Assembly: GCF_900099975.1 (NCBI RefSeq)
Contig: NZ_FNEI01000006.1
Coordinates: 1 to 64,000, forward strand
Direction of reading: 5' to 3'
DNA length: 64,000 nt
From: Arthrobacter cupressi
Lineage (GTDB): Bacteria; Actinomycetota; Actinomycetes; Actinomycetales; Micrococcaceae
A program made the position numbers and the translations under genes. The notes under the pieces are model-generated. The model made no database searches. It was not told the origin of the DNA and was given only the letters and a program-made list of their open reading frames with translations. Shown piece by piece: positions 17,226 to 24,937 of this stretch. The number at the start of each line of letters is the position of its first letter. Position 1 is the stretch's first letter.

Positions 17226-18037
17226 GTCAGGCTGCGTTCTGCCTTGCGTCCGTCCTGCCGGGCGGCGAGGACTTCGGCGAGGGGGGCAATACGGACGCCG
17301 GCGGTGGTGAGTTCCTTGCGGATCAGCCGGGCCAGGGCGACGGCGCCCGGGTTGTCGCCGTGCAGCAGTACGGTGTCTGCCTGGATGGCGACGTCGGTGC
17401 CGGCCACGGTTTCGATGACGCCTTCGCAGACCATGCGGACGGTCCGTTCGACGATGACGGCGGGAGCGTGCAGCACCGCCCCGGGCTGGCTGCGCGGAAC
17501 GAGGGTGCCGTCCGGCTGGTAGGCGCGGTCGGCGATGCCGACAATCGCGACGCCGAGGCCGCGCTCTGCGGCGGCACGGGCCAGTTCGCCGTCCTGCGCG
17601 AGGACGATCAGGGAGGGGTCGGCGCGGAAAGCGGCGTCAGCAACGGCGTCGGCGTAGTCCGCGCGGGTGGCGACGAGGTTGCCGAGGCGGCCGTGCGGGG
17701 CGATGTGGGAGACGCGGGTGCCGTGGTAGGCGGCGAAGGCGGAGAGTGCGCCGAGCTGGTAGAGGGTGTCGGTGCGGACTTCCTCCGCGGTGAGGTCCAT
17801 GGCGCGCCGGCCGAAGCCGCGCAGGTCCGGGAAGCTGGGGTGGGCGCCGATGCCGACGCCGCGGCGGACGCATTCGGCCACGGTGCGGTCCATGATGTCC
17901 GGGTCCCCGGCATGGAAGCCGCAGGCGATGTTGGCGCTGGAGACAATGTCCAGGAGCTCCCGGTCCTCGCCCAGGGTGTAGGTGCCGAATCCTTCTCCCA
18001 GATCCGCCACGAGGTCAACTGTCTGGCTCATTGTCAC
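17222..18037 (-). CDS. pxpA: 5-oxoprolinase subunit A homologue (LamB/YcsF family), divergent
   Basis: 271 residues. YcsF signatures are present: SSANIACGFHAGDP (33-46), GIGAHPSFPDLRGFGRR and AIQADTVLLHGDNPGAV. The highly conserved KPHGALYN is IAPHGRLGN here (112-120), losing the Lys, and the N-terminal DLNxDLGE reads DLVADLGE. PxpA carries the lactam-binding site, so substrate choice may be altered. It is the first gene of the pxpABC-MFS unit, divergent from the LysR gene across a 285-bp region with a LysR-type box. Confidence 0.86.
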   Translation of the reverse strand: MTMSQTVDLVADLGEGFGTYTLGEDRELLDIVSSANIACGFHAGDPDIMDRTVAECVRRGVGIGAHPSFPDLRGFGRRAMDLTAEEVRTDTLYQLGALSAFAAYHGTRVSHIAPHGRLGNLVATRADYADAVADAAFRADPSLIVLAQDGELARAAAERGLGVAIVGIADRAYQPDGTLVPRSQPGAVLHAPAVIVERTVRMVCEGVIETVAGTDVAIQADTVLLHGDNPGAVALARLIRKELTTAGVRIAPLAEVLAARQDGRKAERSLT

Positions 18038-18227
18038 GCCTCTTTCGTGTTGGCAGCTTGGCAGGCGGAAATTTCCGGAAAGAATTCGAGAAAGACAAAT
18101 CCGCGTTGATTGGAATTAGCCGGGCAATCGGGGTTTTCTGGTATTCCTCGACCCCGTGTTCACCTTGGCTCTTTCAAATCTTTGCATTTGAGAGCTGGGG
18201 CACACAAAGACGTAATCACTATCACTC

Positions 18228-18244
18228 CATAGGGTCCTGCTATG
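18228..18244. promoter_or_regulatory. LysR-type box in the pxpA/lysR intergenic region
   Basis: CATAG-N7-CTATG contains the T-N11-A core of LysR-type operators. It sits 79 bp before the lysR start and 191 bp before pxpA, suiting autoregulation plus control of the pxp unit. The rest of 18038-18322 is AT-richer promoter DNA with no ORF. Confidence 0.6.
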
Positions 18245-18322
18245 ACGCATGGGCTTGTACGCTTGAATCCCCTGGAAGCGTCAGGGCTCCCACAGCTGTA
18301 GAGGACCAGAGAGGCGGGCCCC

Positions 18323-19261
18323 GTGGATACGCGCAAGCTTGAGTACTTCGTGAAGATCGTGGACTCGGGAAGCATCACCCGGGCGGCCGCGGCCCTGCAC
18401 GTGGCGCAGCCGGCGCTGAGCCAGCAGGTCTCGGGGCTCGAAAACGAGCTGAAGCAGCGGCTGCTGATCCGCAGCAAGCAGGGCGTGGAGCCCACCGCGG
18501 CCGGGCACGCCCTCTACCGGCACGCCCAGATGATCCTGCGCATGGTGGAGCAGGCCCGGCAGGATGTGGCCAGCTCCGGCGCGGCCCCCAGCGGACGGGT
18601 CTCCATCGCGATCGCCCCCTACAGCATGGCCTCCAGCCTGGCGCCGCAGATCATGAGCGAGGTACAGCGGCGGTACCCCGACATCGTGGTCCACCTGACC
18701 GAGATCTTCGGCGGCGTCCTCAGCGAGGCCATCAAGAACGGCCGGCTGGACATGGCGCTGATCTACGAGCCGGGCGCCATCAAGGGGGTGCAGTTCACCA
18801 CGATGATCGTGGAGGACCTGTACCTGGTGGTGAACCCGGACACGAAGGTAAAGCACGACGGCGGCACCGTCCGCCTTGAGGACGTCGCGCGCCTGGGGCT
18901 GTTCCTGCCTGAGCGGATCCACACCCTCCGCCAGCTCGTTGAGGCCGGGTTCAAGGATCAGGGACTGCAGCTGCGGCTCATGGGCGAGGTGGAATCCGTG
19001 CCCTCGCTGAGCCGCTTGCTCGACGCCGGAATTGGCGCCGCTGTATTGCCCAAGTCCGCCGCTGACGCCCTCTTCCCGGACAAGGATTTCCGGGTGCTGA
19101 AGATCGTGGAGCCCACCCTGCAGTCCAAGATCGCCCTCTGCACGGCGGACCACGAGCCGATGTCCGAAGCGGCTTCGGCGGTGCTCCTGGTGGTCAAGGA
19201 ACTCCTCCACGGAATGCTCGACACGAAATACGGAACCGCCCCGAAATCGCCTTCCGAATGA
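18323..19261 (+). CDS. LysR-family transcriptional regulator
   Basis: 312 residues from GTG 18323. The N-terminal winged HTH (LEYFVKIVDSGSITRAAAAL then HVAQPALSQQVSGLE, residues 5-40) is canonical, and the substrate-binding domain follows from about residue 90 (GRVSIAIAPYSMASSLAP). It reads away from pxpA with a box between, so it probably activates the pxp unit in response to the substrate or a product. A second palindrome lies just after its stop. Confidence 0.92.
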   Translation: MDTRKLEYFVKIVDSGSITRAAAALHVAQPALSQQVSGLENELKQRLLIRSKQGVEPTAAGHALYRHAQMILRMVEQARQDVASSGAAPSGRVSIAIAPYSMASSLAPQIMSEVQRRYPDIVVHLTEIFGGVLSEAIKNGRLDMALIYEPGAIKGVQFTTMIVEDLYLVVNPDTKVKHDGGTVRLEDVARLGLFLPERIHTLRQLVEAGFKDQGLQLRLMGEVESVPSLSRLLDAGIGAAVLPKSAADALFPDKDFRVLKIVEPTLQSKIALCTADHEPMSEAASAVLLVVKELLHGMLDTKYGTAPKSPSE

Positions 19262-19283
19262 CCCCGCCGGGCACCATAGGGCG

Positions 19284-19305
19284 GACTTATCACCACACAT
19301 AAGTC
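19284..19305. promoter_or_regulatory. Inverted repeat after lysR, before a small gene
   Basis: GACTTAT-N8-ATAAGTC is perfect. It is followed by GGTCTTATCC, the complement of GGATAAGACC found upstream of the aminotransferase at 21709-21718. This may be a shared operator element serving the small gene at 19381. Confidence 0.45.
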
Positions 19306-19380
19306 AGGTCTTATCCAAACGAATTCCCGCTTTCTAGAATTAATGGAAAGACCGCAATTAAAGGCGCAAGGGGAATTCCG

Positions 19381-19587
19381 ATGAAGAAGCTCAGCACCAC
19401 CTCCTGGAAAATACAGGCGGCGTCTCCGTCCACCACCGCCAGGACCGGCTTCCATTGCCCGGGCAACGGGCTCTGGCGCCCGGAGGACGGTGCGGCGGAC
19501 CCGGTGTTCATCTTCGAGGGAAGCCTCATGCCGGCGTCGGGCGGTGTCAGCACGGTCTGGCACCTGGTCCGGGAGCCGCAGAGGTAG
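19381..19587 (+). CDS. Small hypothetical protein
   Basis: 68 residues; ATG 19381 has AAGGGG about 8 nt upstream. The sequence contains GFHCPGNGLWRPEDG and VFIFEGSLMPASGG, a pattern of Gly, Pro and aromatic residues that looks like a small folded domain, with one Cys. No family is recognised. It sits between an inverted repeat and a very strong terminator, so it is a compact transcription unit of its own. Confidence 0.5.
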   Translation: MKKLSTTSWKIQAASPSTTARTGFHCPGNGLWRPEDGAADPVFIFEGSLMPASGGVSTVWHLVREPQR

Positions 19588-19622
19588 ACTCCACACCTCG
19601 GCTGCAACGCATCCGCCCCCTC

Positions 19623-19666
19623 AAACGTTGGGAGCCCCCTGAAATTTCAGGGGGCTCCCAACGTTT
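19623..19666. terminator. 44-bp perfect palindrome, bidirectional terminator
   Basis: Left arm AAACGTTGGGAGCCCCCTGA and its exact complement, continuous with no unpaired loop beyond the central AATT-type turn. It lies between convergent units (small gene stop 19587, RraA gene stop 19704) and can terminate both. Confidence 0.85.
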
Positions 19667-19703
19667 CCCGGGGTCAGACCGGGAGGGCCCGACCCGACAG
19701 GCC

Positions 19704-20378
19704 CTATTCCTCGACCAGCAGGCCCTTGGCCTTCAACTTGTCGGTGAGTTCGCACAGCTCGATGGTGGTGCCGCCGTCGTGGTAGAGCTTGATCAGCTCG
19801 CGCTCGTGGTCGTCGCGCGCCTGCGAGAGGGCGATGACTTCCTCGGCTTCTTCACGACGGACCACCACTACGCCGTCGGCGTCACCGACCAGGATGTCGC
19901 CGGGGTAGATGATCTCGTCGCCGATCACCAGCGGGTGGTTGATCGGGCCCAGGGTTTCCTTGACGGTGCCCTTGATGCAGACGTTGCCTGAGAACACGGG
20001 CAGGCCGAGTTCGATCAGGTCAGCGGTGTCGCGCACGCCGGATTCGGTGACCATCGCGGCGATGCCCTTGGCCTTCATGGCGTTGCCCAGCACGTCGCCG
20101 AAGATGCCGGCTTCCTCGTATTCCCCGGTGCCCACCAACACCACGTCGCCGCTCTGGGCGTAGTGGATGGCCACCTGGAGCATGAGGTTGTCCTGCGGGG
20201 CGCAGCGCACGGTGACGGCGGGGCCGCAGAAGGACATGTCGCGGTCGATCGGCTTGATCTTCGAGTTCAGCGCGCCCTTGCGGCCCTGGGCCTCGTGGAT
20301 GGTGGCGGAGGAGAACTTCGAGAGCCGCTCGACGACGTCTGCTGCCGGGCGTTCGAACTTGGTCTTGACGTGGATCAT
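19704..20378 (-). CDS. RraA-family aldolase-like protein (HMG/CHA aldolase type)
   Basis: 224 residues of the RraA fold. The aldolase metal motif reads FGDVLGN ... SGVRDTAD, with Arg116-Asp117 and Asp120 in the R-D-X2-[ED] arrangement seen in class II 4-hydroxy-4-methyl-2-oxoglutarate aldolases. GDEIIYPGDILVGDADGVVVV is the usual C-terminal block. HMG aldolases split 4-hydroxy-4-methyl-2-oxoglutarate or oxaloacetate to pyruvate. It lies 47 nt after the aminotransferase on the same strand and is likely co-transcribed with it. Confidence 0.85.
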   Translation of the reverse strand: MIHVKTKFERPAADVVERLSKFSSATIHEAQGRKGALNSKIKPIDRDMSFCGPAVTVRCAPQDNLMLQVAIHYAQSGDVVLVGTGEYEEAGIFGDVLGNAMKAKGIAAMVTESGVRDTADLIELGLPVFSGNVCIKGTVKETLGPINHPLVIGDEIIYPGDILVGDADGVVVVRREEAEEVIALSQARDDHERELIKLYHDGGTTIELCELTDKLKAKGLLVEE

Positions 20379-20425
20379 GGCTGTGTCTTTCTGCTGGGTA
20401 TTCGGGGCGGTTTCAGCGGGCGGGT

Positions 20426-21649
20426 TCAGCTGAGCGCGCGGACGGCTTTGTCGATGGCGACGACGGCGGACTGGATGGTGTCCAGGTCCGTGGCGAAGGA
20501 GATGCGGAAGTACGGTTCCAGGCCGTAGGCGGATCCCTGGATCACGGCCACCGACGCGGCGTCGAGGAGGTACAACGTGAAGTCCTCGTCGTTGCGGATG
20601 GTGGTGCCGGCCGGCGTCGTCTTCCCGATCACGCCGGAGCAGTTCACCCAGGTGTAGAACGCGCCGTCGGCCGCGCTGCAGGACAGCCCGTCCACGGCGT
20701 TCAGGCCGGCGACGGCGGTATCGCGGCGGCCGCGGTAGACCTCAACGCTTTCGCTCACGAATGACTGGTCGCCGGAGAGCGCTGCGGCCGCCGCGGCCTG
20801 GCTCACCGAGGACGGGCAGGAGGACATCTGGGACTGCAGCTTGTTGATGGCGGCCACCACCGGTGCGGGGCCGGCCGCGTAGCCGATGCGCCAACCGGTC
20901 ATCGCGTAAGCCTTGGAGACGCCGTTGACCAGGAGGATGCGGTCCTTCAGCGCGGGGGCCACCTCCACCAGGCTGGCGATGCGTTCGCGGCAGAAGTTAA
21001 TCTCGTCGTAGATCTCGTCCGTGAGGACCAGCAGCTGCGGGAATTCTTCGAGCACCCCGGCGAGGGCGGCGAGCTCGTCCCGGCTGTAGACGGCGCCGGT
21101 GGGGTTGGACGGGGTGTTGAGGATGAGCCATTTGCTCTGCGGGGTGATGGCGCCGCGCAGGGCCTCCGGGGTGAGTTTGAAGCCGGTGTCCCCACCGCAG
21201 GGGACGATCAAGGGGGTGCCTTCGTTGGCGAGCACCATGTCCGGGTAGGACACCCAGTACGGGGCCGGGATGATGACTTCGTCGCCGGCGTCGAGGGTGG
21301 CCATGAGGGCCAGGAAGATGACCTGCTTGGCACCGCCGCCCAGGGTGATTTCGTTCTTGCCGTAGCTGATGCCGGTGTGGCGTTCCAGGCGGCCGAGGAT
21401 GGCGGACTGGAGGGCGGGGGTTCCGGTGACGGAGGTGTACTTGGTTTCGCCGGCCTCGATCGCGGCGACGGCGGCGGCCTTGATGTGCTCCGGGGTATCG
21501 AAATCCGGTTCGCCGACGGTGAGGTCGATGATCGTGCGACCCTCGGCCTTCAGTTCGCGGACCCTGGCCGCGGCCGCGACGCTGGGGGACGACTTGATGC
21601 GGCTGACGCGTGAAGCCGGTTCGTACGACGCCGATGAATAGTCGGGCAT
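20426..21649 (-). CDS. PLP-dependent aminotransferase, class I
   Basis: 407 residues. Visible motifs: LTVGEPDFDTPEH (near 42-54), LGGGAKQVIFLAL, LNTPSNPTGAVYSRDEL, LVLTDEIYDEI, and the PLP lysine in NGVSKAYAMTGWRIGY (near 245). This subgroup (aspartate/prephenate aminotransferase-like) moves the amino group of aspartate, glutamate or related amino acids to a 2-oxo acid. Pairing with an RraA-type aldolase suggests its 2-oxo-acid product is then cleaved. Confidence 0.9.
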   Translation of the reverse strand: MPDYSSASYEPASRVSRIKSSPSVAAAARVRELKAEGRTIIDLTVGEPDFDTPEHIKAAAVAAIEAGETKYTSVTGTPALQSAILGRLERHTGISYGKNEITLGGGAKQVIFLALMATLDAGDEVIIPAPYWVSYPDMVLANEGTPLIVPCGGDTGFKLTPEALRGAITPQSKWLILNTPSNPTGAVYSRDELAALAGVLEEFPQLLVLTDEIYDEINFCRERIASLVEVAPALKDRILLVNGVSKAYAMTGWRIGYAAGPAPVVAAINKLQSQMSSCPSSVSQAAAAAALSGDQSFVSESVEVYRGRRDTAVAGLNAVDGLSCSAADGAFYTWVNCSGVIGKTTPAGTTIRNDEDFTLYLLDAASVAVIQGSAYGLEPYFRISFATDLDTIQSAVVAIDKAVRALS

Positions 21650-21714
21650 GATCTCCTCCGAAGGATGGGTGTAGGGCTTCCTTCGAGCCTAGGTATGCAA
21701 AAGCCGCATGGATA

Positions 21715-21734
21715 AGACCAAATGTGAGTGGTCT
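21715..21734. promoter_or_regulatory. Inverted repeat upstream of the aminotransferase
   Basis: AGACCA-N8-TGGTCT, 66 bp before the aminotransferase start, flanked by two GATAAG elements. The left part (GGATAAGACC) recurs in reverse near 19306, hinting at one regulator for both sites. Confidence 0.5.
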
Positions 21735-21866
21735 GATAAGGCTTCCTTATGGCATCCGGCCGGTCCGCGGGGTGCCGCCGCTGGCGTGCCGGGTATCGGC
21801 TTTGCTTATGGATTCACGCGGTTTTGGTATTTCCCGGGCCCGATGGGCCGGGGCTACTTTTCTTGC

Positions 21867-22433
21867 ATGGACGTACAGCTGAAGCGCGGCACGGGCCTGC
21901 CCGGGGGCGGGTACCGCTACGGTGCCTCGCAGCGTGCCGCGACTCCCCCTCGGGCGGTTTCCCGCTTGAGGAACGCCGCTGACGCCAAAGGAACAACGCA
22001 CGACGGCGGCCGCTTCCGTTCGTTGCTGTCCCGACAGCGGCCGCGCCTCGCCCGCGCGGACAGCAGCTTCCGTGCGCTGATCGCCCGCCGCAACGAGCTC
22101 ATCGCCCAATGCGTACAGGACCGCCTGCCTGTGACCAGGATCGCCGCCGCACTGGGCGTCTCCGCCTGGGTGGTGCGGACCGCCGCCGGGGACGCCGCCG
22201 GACTGCCGCCGTCGGGCATCAGCCGGCAGAGCCGCCTGGGGCAGCTGGAGGGGATCGCTGGTGAACTGGCGGAGGCGGATGCCGAGCGGCTGGGCTACGA
22301 GGCGGAACGGCAGGCCCTGGTGGCCGACGCACACCGCGATGGCGTGCTGGACGTTTTCGAACTGGCTTCACTCACCGGGCTGACGCCGGAGCACATCCGC
22401 AAGATGACCCGGGGGACCAGGAAGGCCTCCTAG
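21867..22433 (+). CDS. Hypothetical DNA-binding-like protein
   Basis: 188 residues if it starts at ATG 21867; a longer frame from 21708 crosses the divergent promoter. Residues 85-120 (RRNELIAQCVQDRLPVTRIA then AALGVSAWVVRTAAGDAAG) read as a helix-turn-helix, and a second HTH-like piece ends the protein (ELASLTGLTPEHIRKMTRG). The N-terminus is Arg-rich and disordered. It is 9 nt ahead of the PAP2 gene, so they are co-transcribed. Could be a regulator or Hin-like fragment; not certain. Confidence 0.55.
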   Translation: MDVQLKRGTGLPGGGYRYGASQRAATPPRAVSRLRNAADAKGTTHDGGRFRSLLSRQRPRLARADSSFRALIARRNELIAQCVQDRLPVTRIAAALGVSAWVVRTAAGDAAGLPPSGISRQSRLGQLEGIAGELAEADAERLGYEAERQALVADAHRDGVLDVFELASLTGLTPEHIRKMTRGTRKAS

Positions 22434-22442
22434 GATGGGTTG

Positions 22443-23156
22443 ATGGGGATCCTTCAGCCACGCAGACTCAGCCCGGGGTGGACCATTACCGCGGCCATTG
22501 CGCTGCTGGCTGTTGCCGCTGTCTTCGCGGGCATGCTCCTGCCGGACCCGCGCCACCCTCCGTTCCAAGGCGCCGACACCGGCTGGCATGACACCATCCT
22601 GGGCGCGCGCAACGCCTTCTGGGACGGTGTGAACCTGGTGCTGAACTGGGCCGGCTACACGGGGATGTTCGTGTTCCACGCATTGCTGGGCGCCGCGCTG
22701 CTCGTACGGCGCCGGCCGAAGATGGCCCTCTTCAGCGTGGTGGCCGGCGTGGCAGTGACGCTCGTGGTCCAGCTCCTCAAGTTGCTCATCCAGCGCCCGC
22801 GCCCTGGCGATGCAGGGGTGTTCACTGAAACCTATTCATACCCGTCGGGGCATGCTTCCAGCACGGCGGCGTTTGTCCTGGCCGCCGCCCTGCTCATAGG
22901 CCGGGCGTGGGCGTGGGTGCTGGCGGCCGTGGGCGCCGTGTCCATGATGCTCAGCCGCACCTACCTGGCGGCCCACTGGTTCAGTGACGTGGTGGGCGGC
23001 GCCTGCCTCGCGGCCGCGGTGGTCCTCCTGCTCTGGCTACCCGTCCAGGAAGCATGCCGTTCGGAGAATACAGAGGCGCGCAGGATCCTTACTTGGAAGG
23101 CAAGGGTTTCGCGGCGCCGGCGAGCAACAGGGCAAGCAGGATCGGCGCCCCAATAG
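22443..23156 (+). CDS. PAP2-family membrane phosphatase
   Basis: 237 residues from ATG 22443, with about six membrane segments. All three phosphatase signatures are present: KLLIQRPRP, YPSGHASS and SRTYLAAHWFSDV. This class dephosphorylates lipid phosphates such as undecaprenyl pyrophosphate or phosphatidate at the membrane. The basic tail (RRRRATG) overlaps the 3' end of the MFS gene on the opposite strand by 68 bp, an unusually long convergent overlap. Confidence 0.9.
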   Translation: MGILQPRRLSPGWTITAAIALLAVAAVFAGMLLPDPRHPPFQGADTGWHDTILGARNAFWDGVNLVLNWAGYTGMFVFHALLGAALLVRRRPKMALFSVVAGVAVTLVVQLLKLLIQRPRPGDAGVFTETYSYPSGHASSTAAFVLAAALLIGRAWAWVLAAVGAVSMMLSRTYLAAHWFSDVVGGACLAAAVVLLLWLPVQEACRSENTEARRILTWKARVSRRRRATGQAGSAPQ

Positions 23157-24273
23157 CGAGCAGCGCCAAACGGATGCCGGTGTGGTCGCCCAGGTAGCCC
23201 AGCAGCGGCGGGCCGGCGAGGAACGCGACGTAGCCGATCGTGGACACCACGGAGACGCGCGCGGCGGCGTGCTTGGGATCGTCGGCGGCGGCGGACATGC
23301 CCATCGGGAACGCGAGGGCGGCGCCGATGCCCCACAGGCCCGCGCCGATCGCCGCCAGGACGATGTTCCCGGAGAACACGAACAATGCCAGGCCCGCGGC
23401 GGCGGCGGCCATGCTGGCTCGCAGCACGGGCACCCTGCCGAAGCGGTCGATGGCACGGCCGCCGACGAACCGCATCAGGGTCATCGCCGCCACGAACAGG
23501 GCGAACAGCAACGCGCCGGTGGATTCGCTGGCGTGCAGGCCGTCCACGGCAGCCTTCGCGATCCAATCGTTGCCCGCGCCTTCGGTCAGGGTGGCGCCGA
23601 GGACGACGACGCCGATCAGCAGGGTGCGGCCGTCCCGCCAGGCGGAGGTGCCCTTGGGGGCGGCAGCACCGCCGTCGGGCCCGGTGTGGGCGGCGACGTG
23701 CGGGATGAAGTAGCGCGGCGCGGTCAGGGCCAGCGCAACGGCGACGGCGGCGATGACCAGCAGGTGCTCGGGCAGGCCGACGCCAAGCTGCGAGAGCCCG
23801 GCACCGATGAGCGCACCGACGAAAGCGCCGCCGCTGAAAGCCGCGTGGAACTGCGGCATGATGGTCCGGCCGAGGCGGTGTTCGACGTCGGCCCCTTCGA
23901 GGTTCTGGGCCACGTCCCAGACGCCGATGCCAATGCCGAGGAAGAACAGGCAGCCTGCGGTGGGCGCCACGGCGGCGGCCATCAGGGAGAGGGCCACGCC
24001 GACCCCGGCAGCGCCGAGGAGCAAGCCGGCGAAGCGGACGGCGTTCGCCGTGCCGATCCTGCCGATCAGCCAGCCGCTGGACGGCAGCGCCACGAGGGAG
24101 CCGACGGCGATGCAGAGCAGCAGCGTGCCGATCTGGCCCGAGCCGAGGTTCAGGAGCTCCGCCACCGCGGGAATGCGCGCGGCCCAGCTGGCGAAGACCA
24201 GGCCGTTCATGGCGAAGACCAGGAAGGTGGCCGTGGCGGCGGCGCGGACGTTGGTGCTTGTGGTGAGGGTCAT
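23089..24273 (-). CDS. MFS transporter
   Basis: 394 residues with about 12 membrane helices. It has GWLIGRIGTANAVR between helices 2 and 3 and GGRAIDRFGRVPVLR in the second half. The overall pattern (short, no large loops) resembles the sugar/drug exporters of the YfkF or fucose-permease-like groups. It starts within the 4-nt ATGA overlap with the TetR gene, so it is the third gene of the acetyltransferase-TetR-MFS operon and probably a resistance or efflux pump induced by the TetR ligand. Confidence 0.88.
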   Translation of the reverse strand: MTLTTSTNVRAAATATFLVFAMNGLVFASWAARIPAVAELLNLGSGQIGTLLLCIAVGSLVALPSSGWLIGRIGTANAVRFAGLLLGAAGVGVALSLMAAAVAPTAGCLFFLGIGIGVWDVAQNLEGADVEHRLGRTIMPQFHAAFSGGAFVGALIGAGLSQLGVGLPEHLLVIAAVAVALALTAPRYFIPHVAAHTGPDGGAAAPKGTSAWRDGRTLLIGVVVLGATLTEGAGNDWIAKAAVDGLHASESTGALLFALFVAAMTLMRFVGGRAIDRFGRVPVLRASMAAAAAGLALFVFSGNIVLAAIGAGLWGIGAALAFPMGMSAAADDPKHAAARVSVVSTIGYVAFLAGPPLLGYLGDHTGIRLALLAIGAPILLALLLAGAAKPLPSK

Positions 24274-24935
24274 TCGTGCGTGGCTTCCCGGGTGTGGTCG
24301 GATGCGGCGGGGTCGTCGGGTGCTATGTGGTCGGGTGCGGTGTGGTCCAGTGCCGCGGTGCCGGGTGTGGTGATGCGGGCGACCGCCGCGGCGGTGCGGG
24401 CCCGGCTGTGCGGTTCGGAGCCGCTGCTGGGTTCGGTATTGCTCGGTTCCGCATCCAGGGCGGCGTGGATGGAAAGGCCTTCGATCAGGGCGTCCAGCAT
24501 CCTGCAGGTGTCGGGGTCGAAATGCAGGCCCAGGGCCCGGCGGCTGCGTGCCATCCAGTCGTGGGTGATGGCGCGGAATGCCGGTTTACGTGCCGCCAGC
24601 GTATAGAGCTCGTGGGTTAGGACCAGGTCCCGTTGCGAGTCCAGGAGGTCCTCGTGGATCAAGTCCACCACGGCCTGCCGGGCGGCGTCGATCCCTTCGG
24701 CCCGGCCGAGACGCTCGTCGAAGCGGTCCGATACGGAGGTGCTGAAGCGGGTGAAGGCCTCGGCGAGCAGTTCGTCCATGCCGATGAAGTGGTAGCTCAT
24801 GGACCCGAGCGGCACCCCGGCGTGCGAGGCGATCTTCCGGTGCGAGGCCCCGGCGACACCTTCGGCGGCAATCACGTCCAGGGCGGCACCGATGATCCGG
24901 TCCCGGCGCTCGGGGTCGAAACGGCGGGTGGCCAC
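24270..24935 (-). CDS. TetR-family repressor of the 25516 operon
   Basis: 221 residues. HTH: RIIGAALDVIAAEGVAGASH then KIASHAGVPLGSMSYHF (residues about 12-50). The rest is a helical ligand domain with a Pro/Ser/Glu-rich tail after residue 180. It lies between the acetyltransferase gene (2-nt gap) and the MFS gene (4-nt overlap). The 18-bp palindrome directly before the first gene is a natural operator for it, giving negative autoregulation. Inducer unknown. Confidence 0.9.
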   Translation of the reverse strand: MATRRFDPERRDRIIGAALDVIAAEGVAGASHRKIASHAGVPLGSMSYHFIGMDELLAEAFTRFSTSVSDRFDERLGRAEGIDAARQAVVDLIHEDLLDSQRDLVLTHELYTLAARKPAFRAITHDWMARSRRALGLHFDPDTCRMLDALIEGLSIHAALDAEPSNTEPSSGSEPHSRARTAAAVARITTPGTAALDHTAPDHIAPDDPAASDHTREATHE

Positions 24936-24937
24936 GC

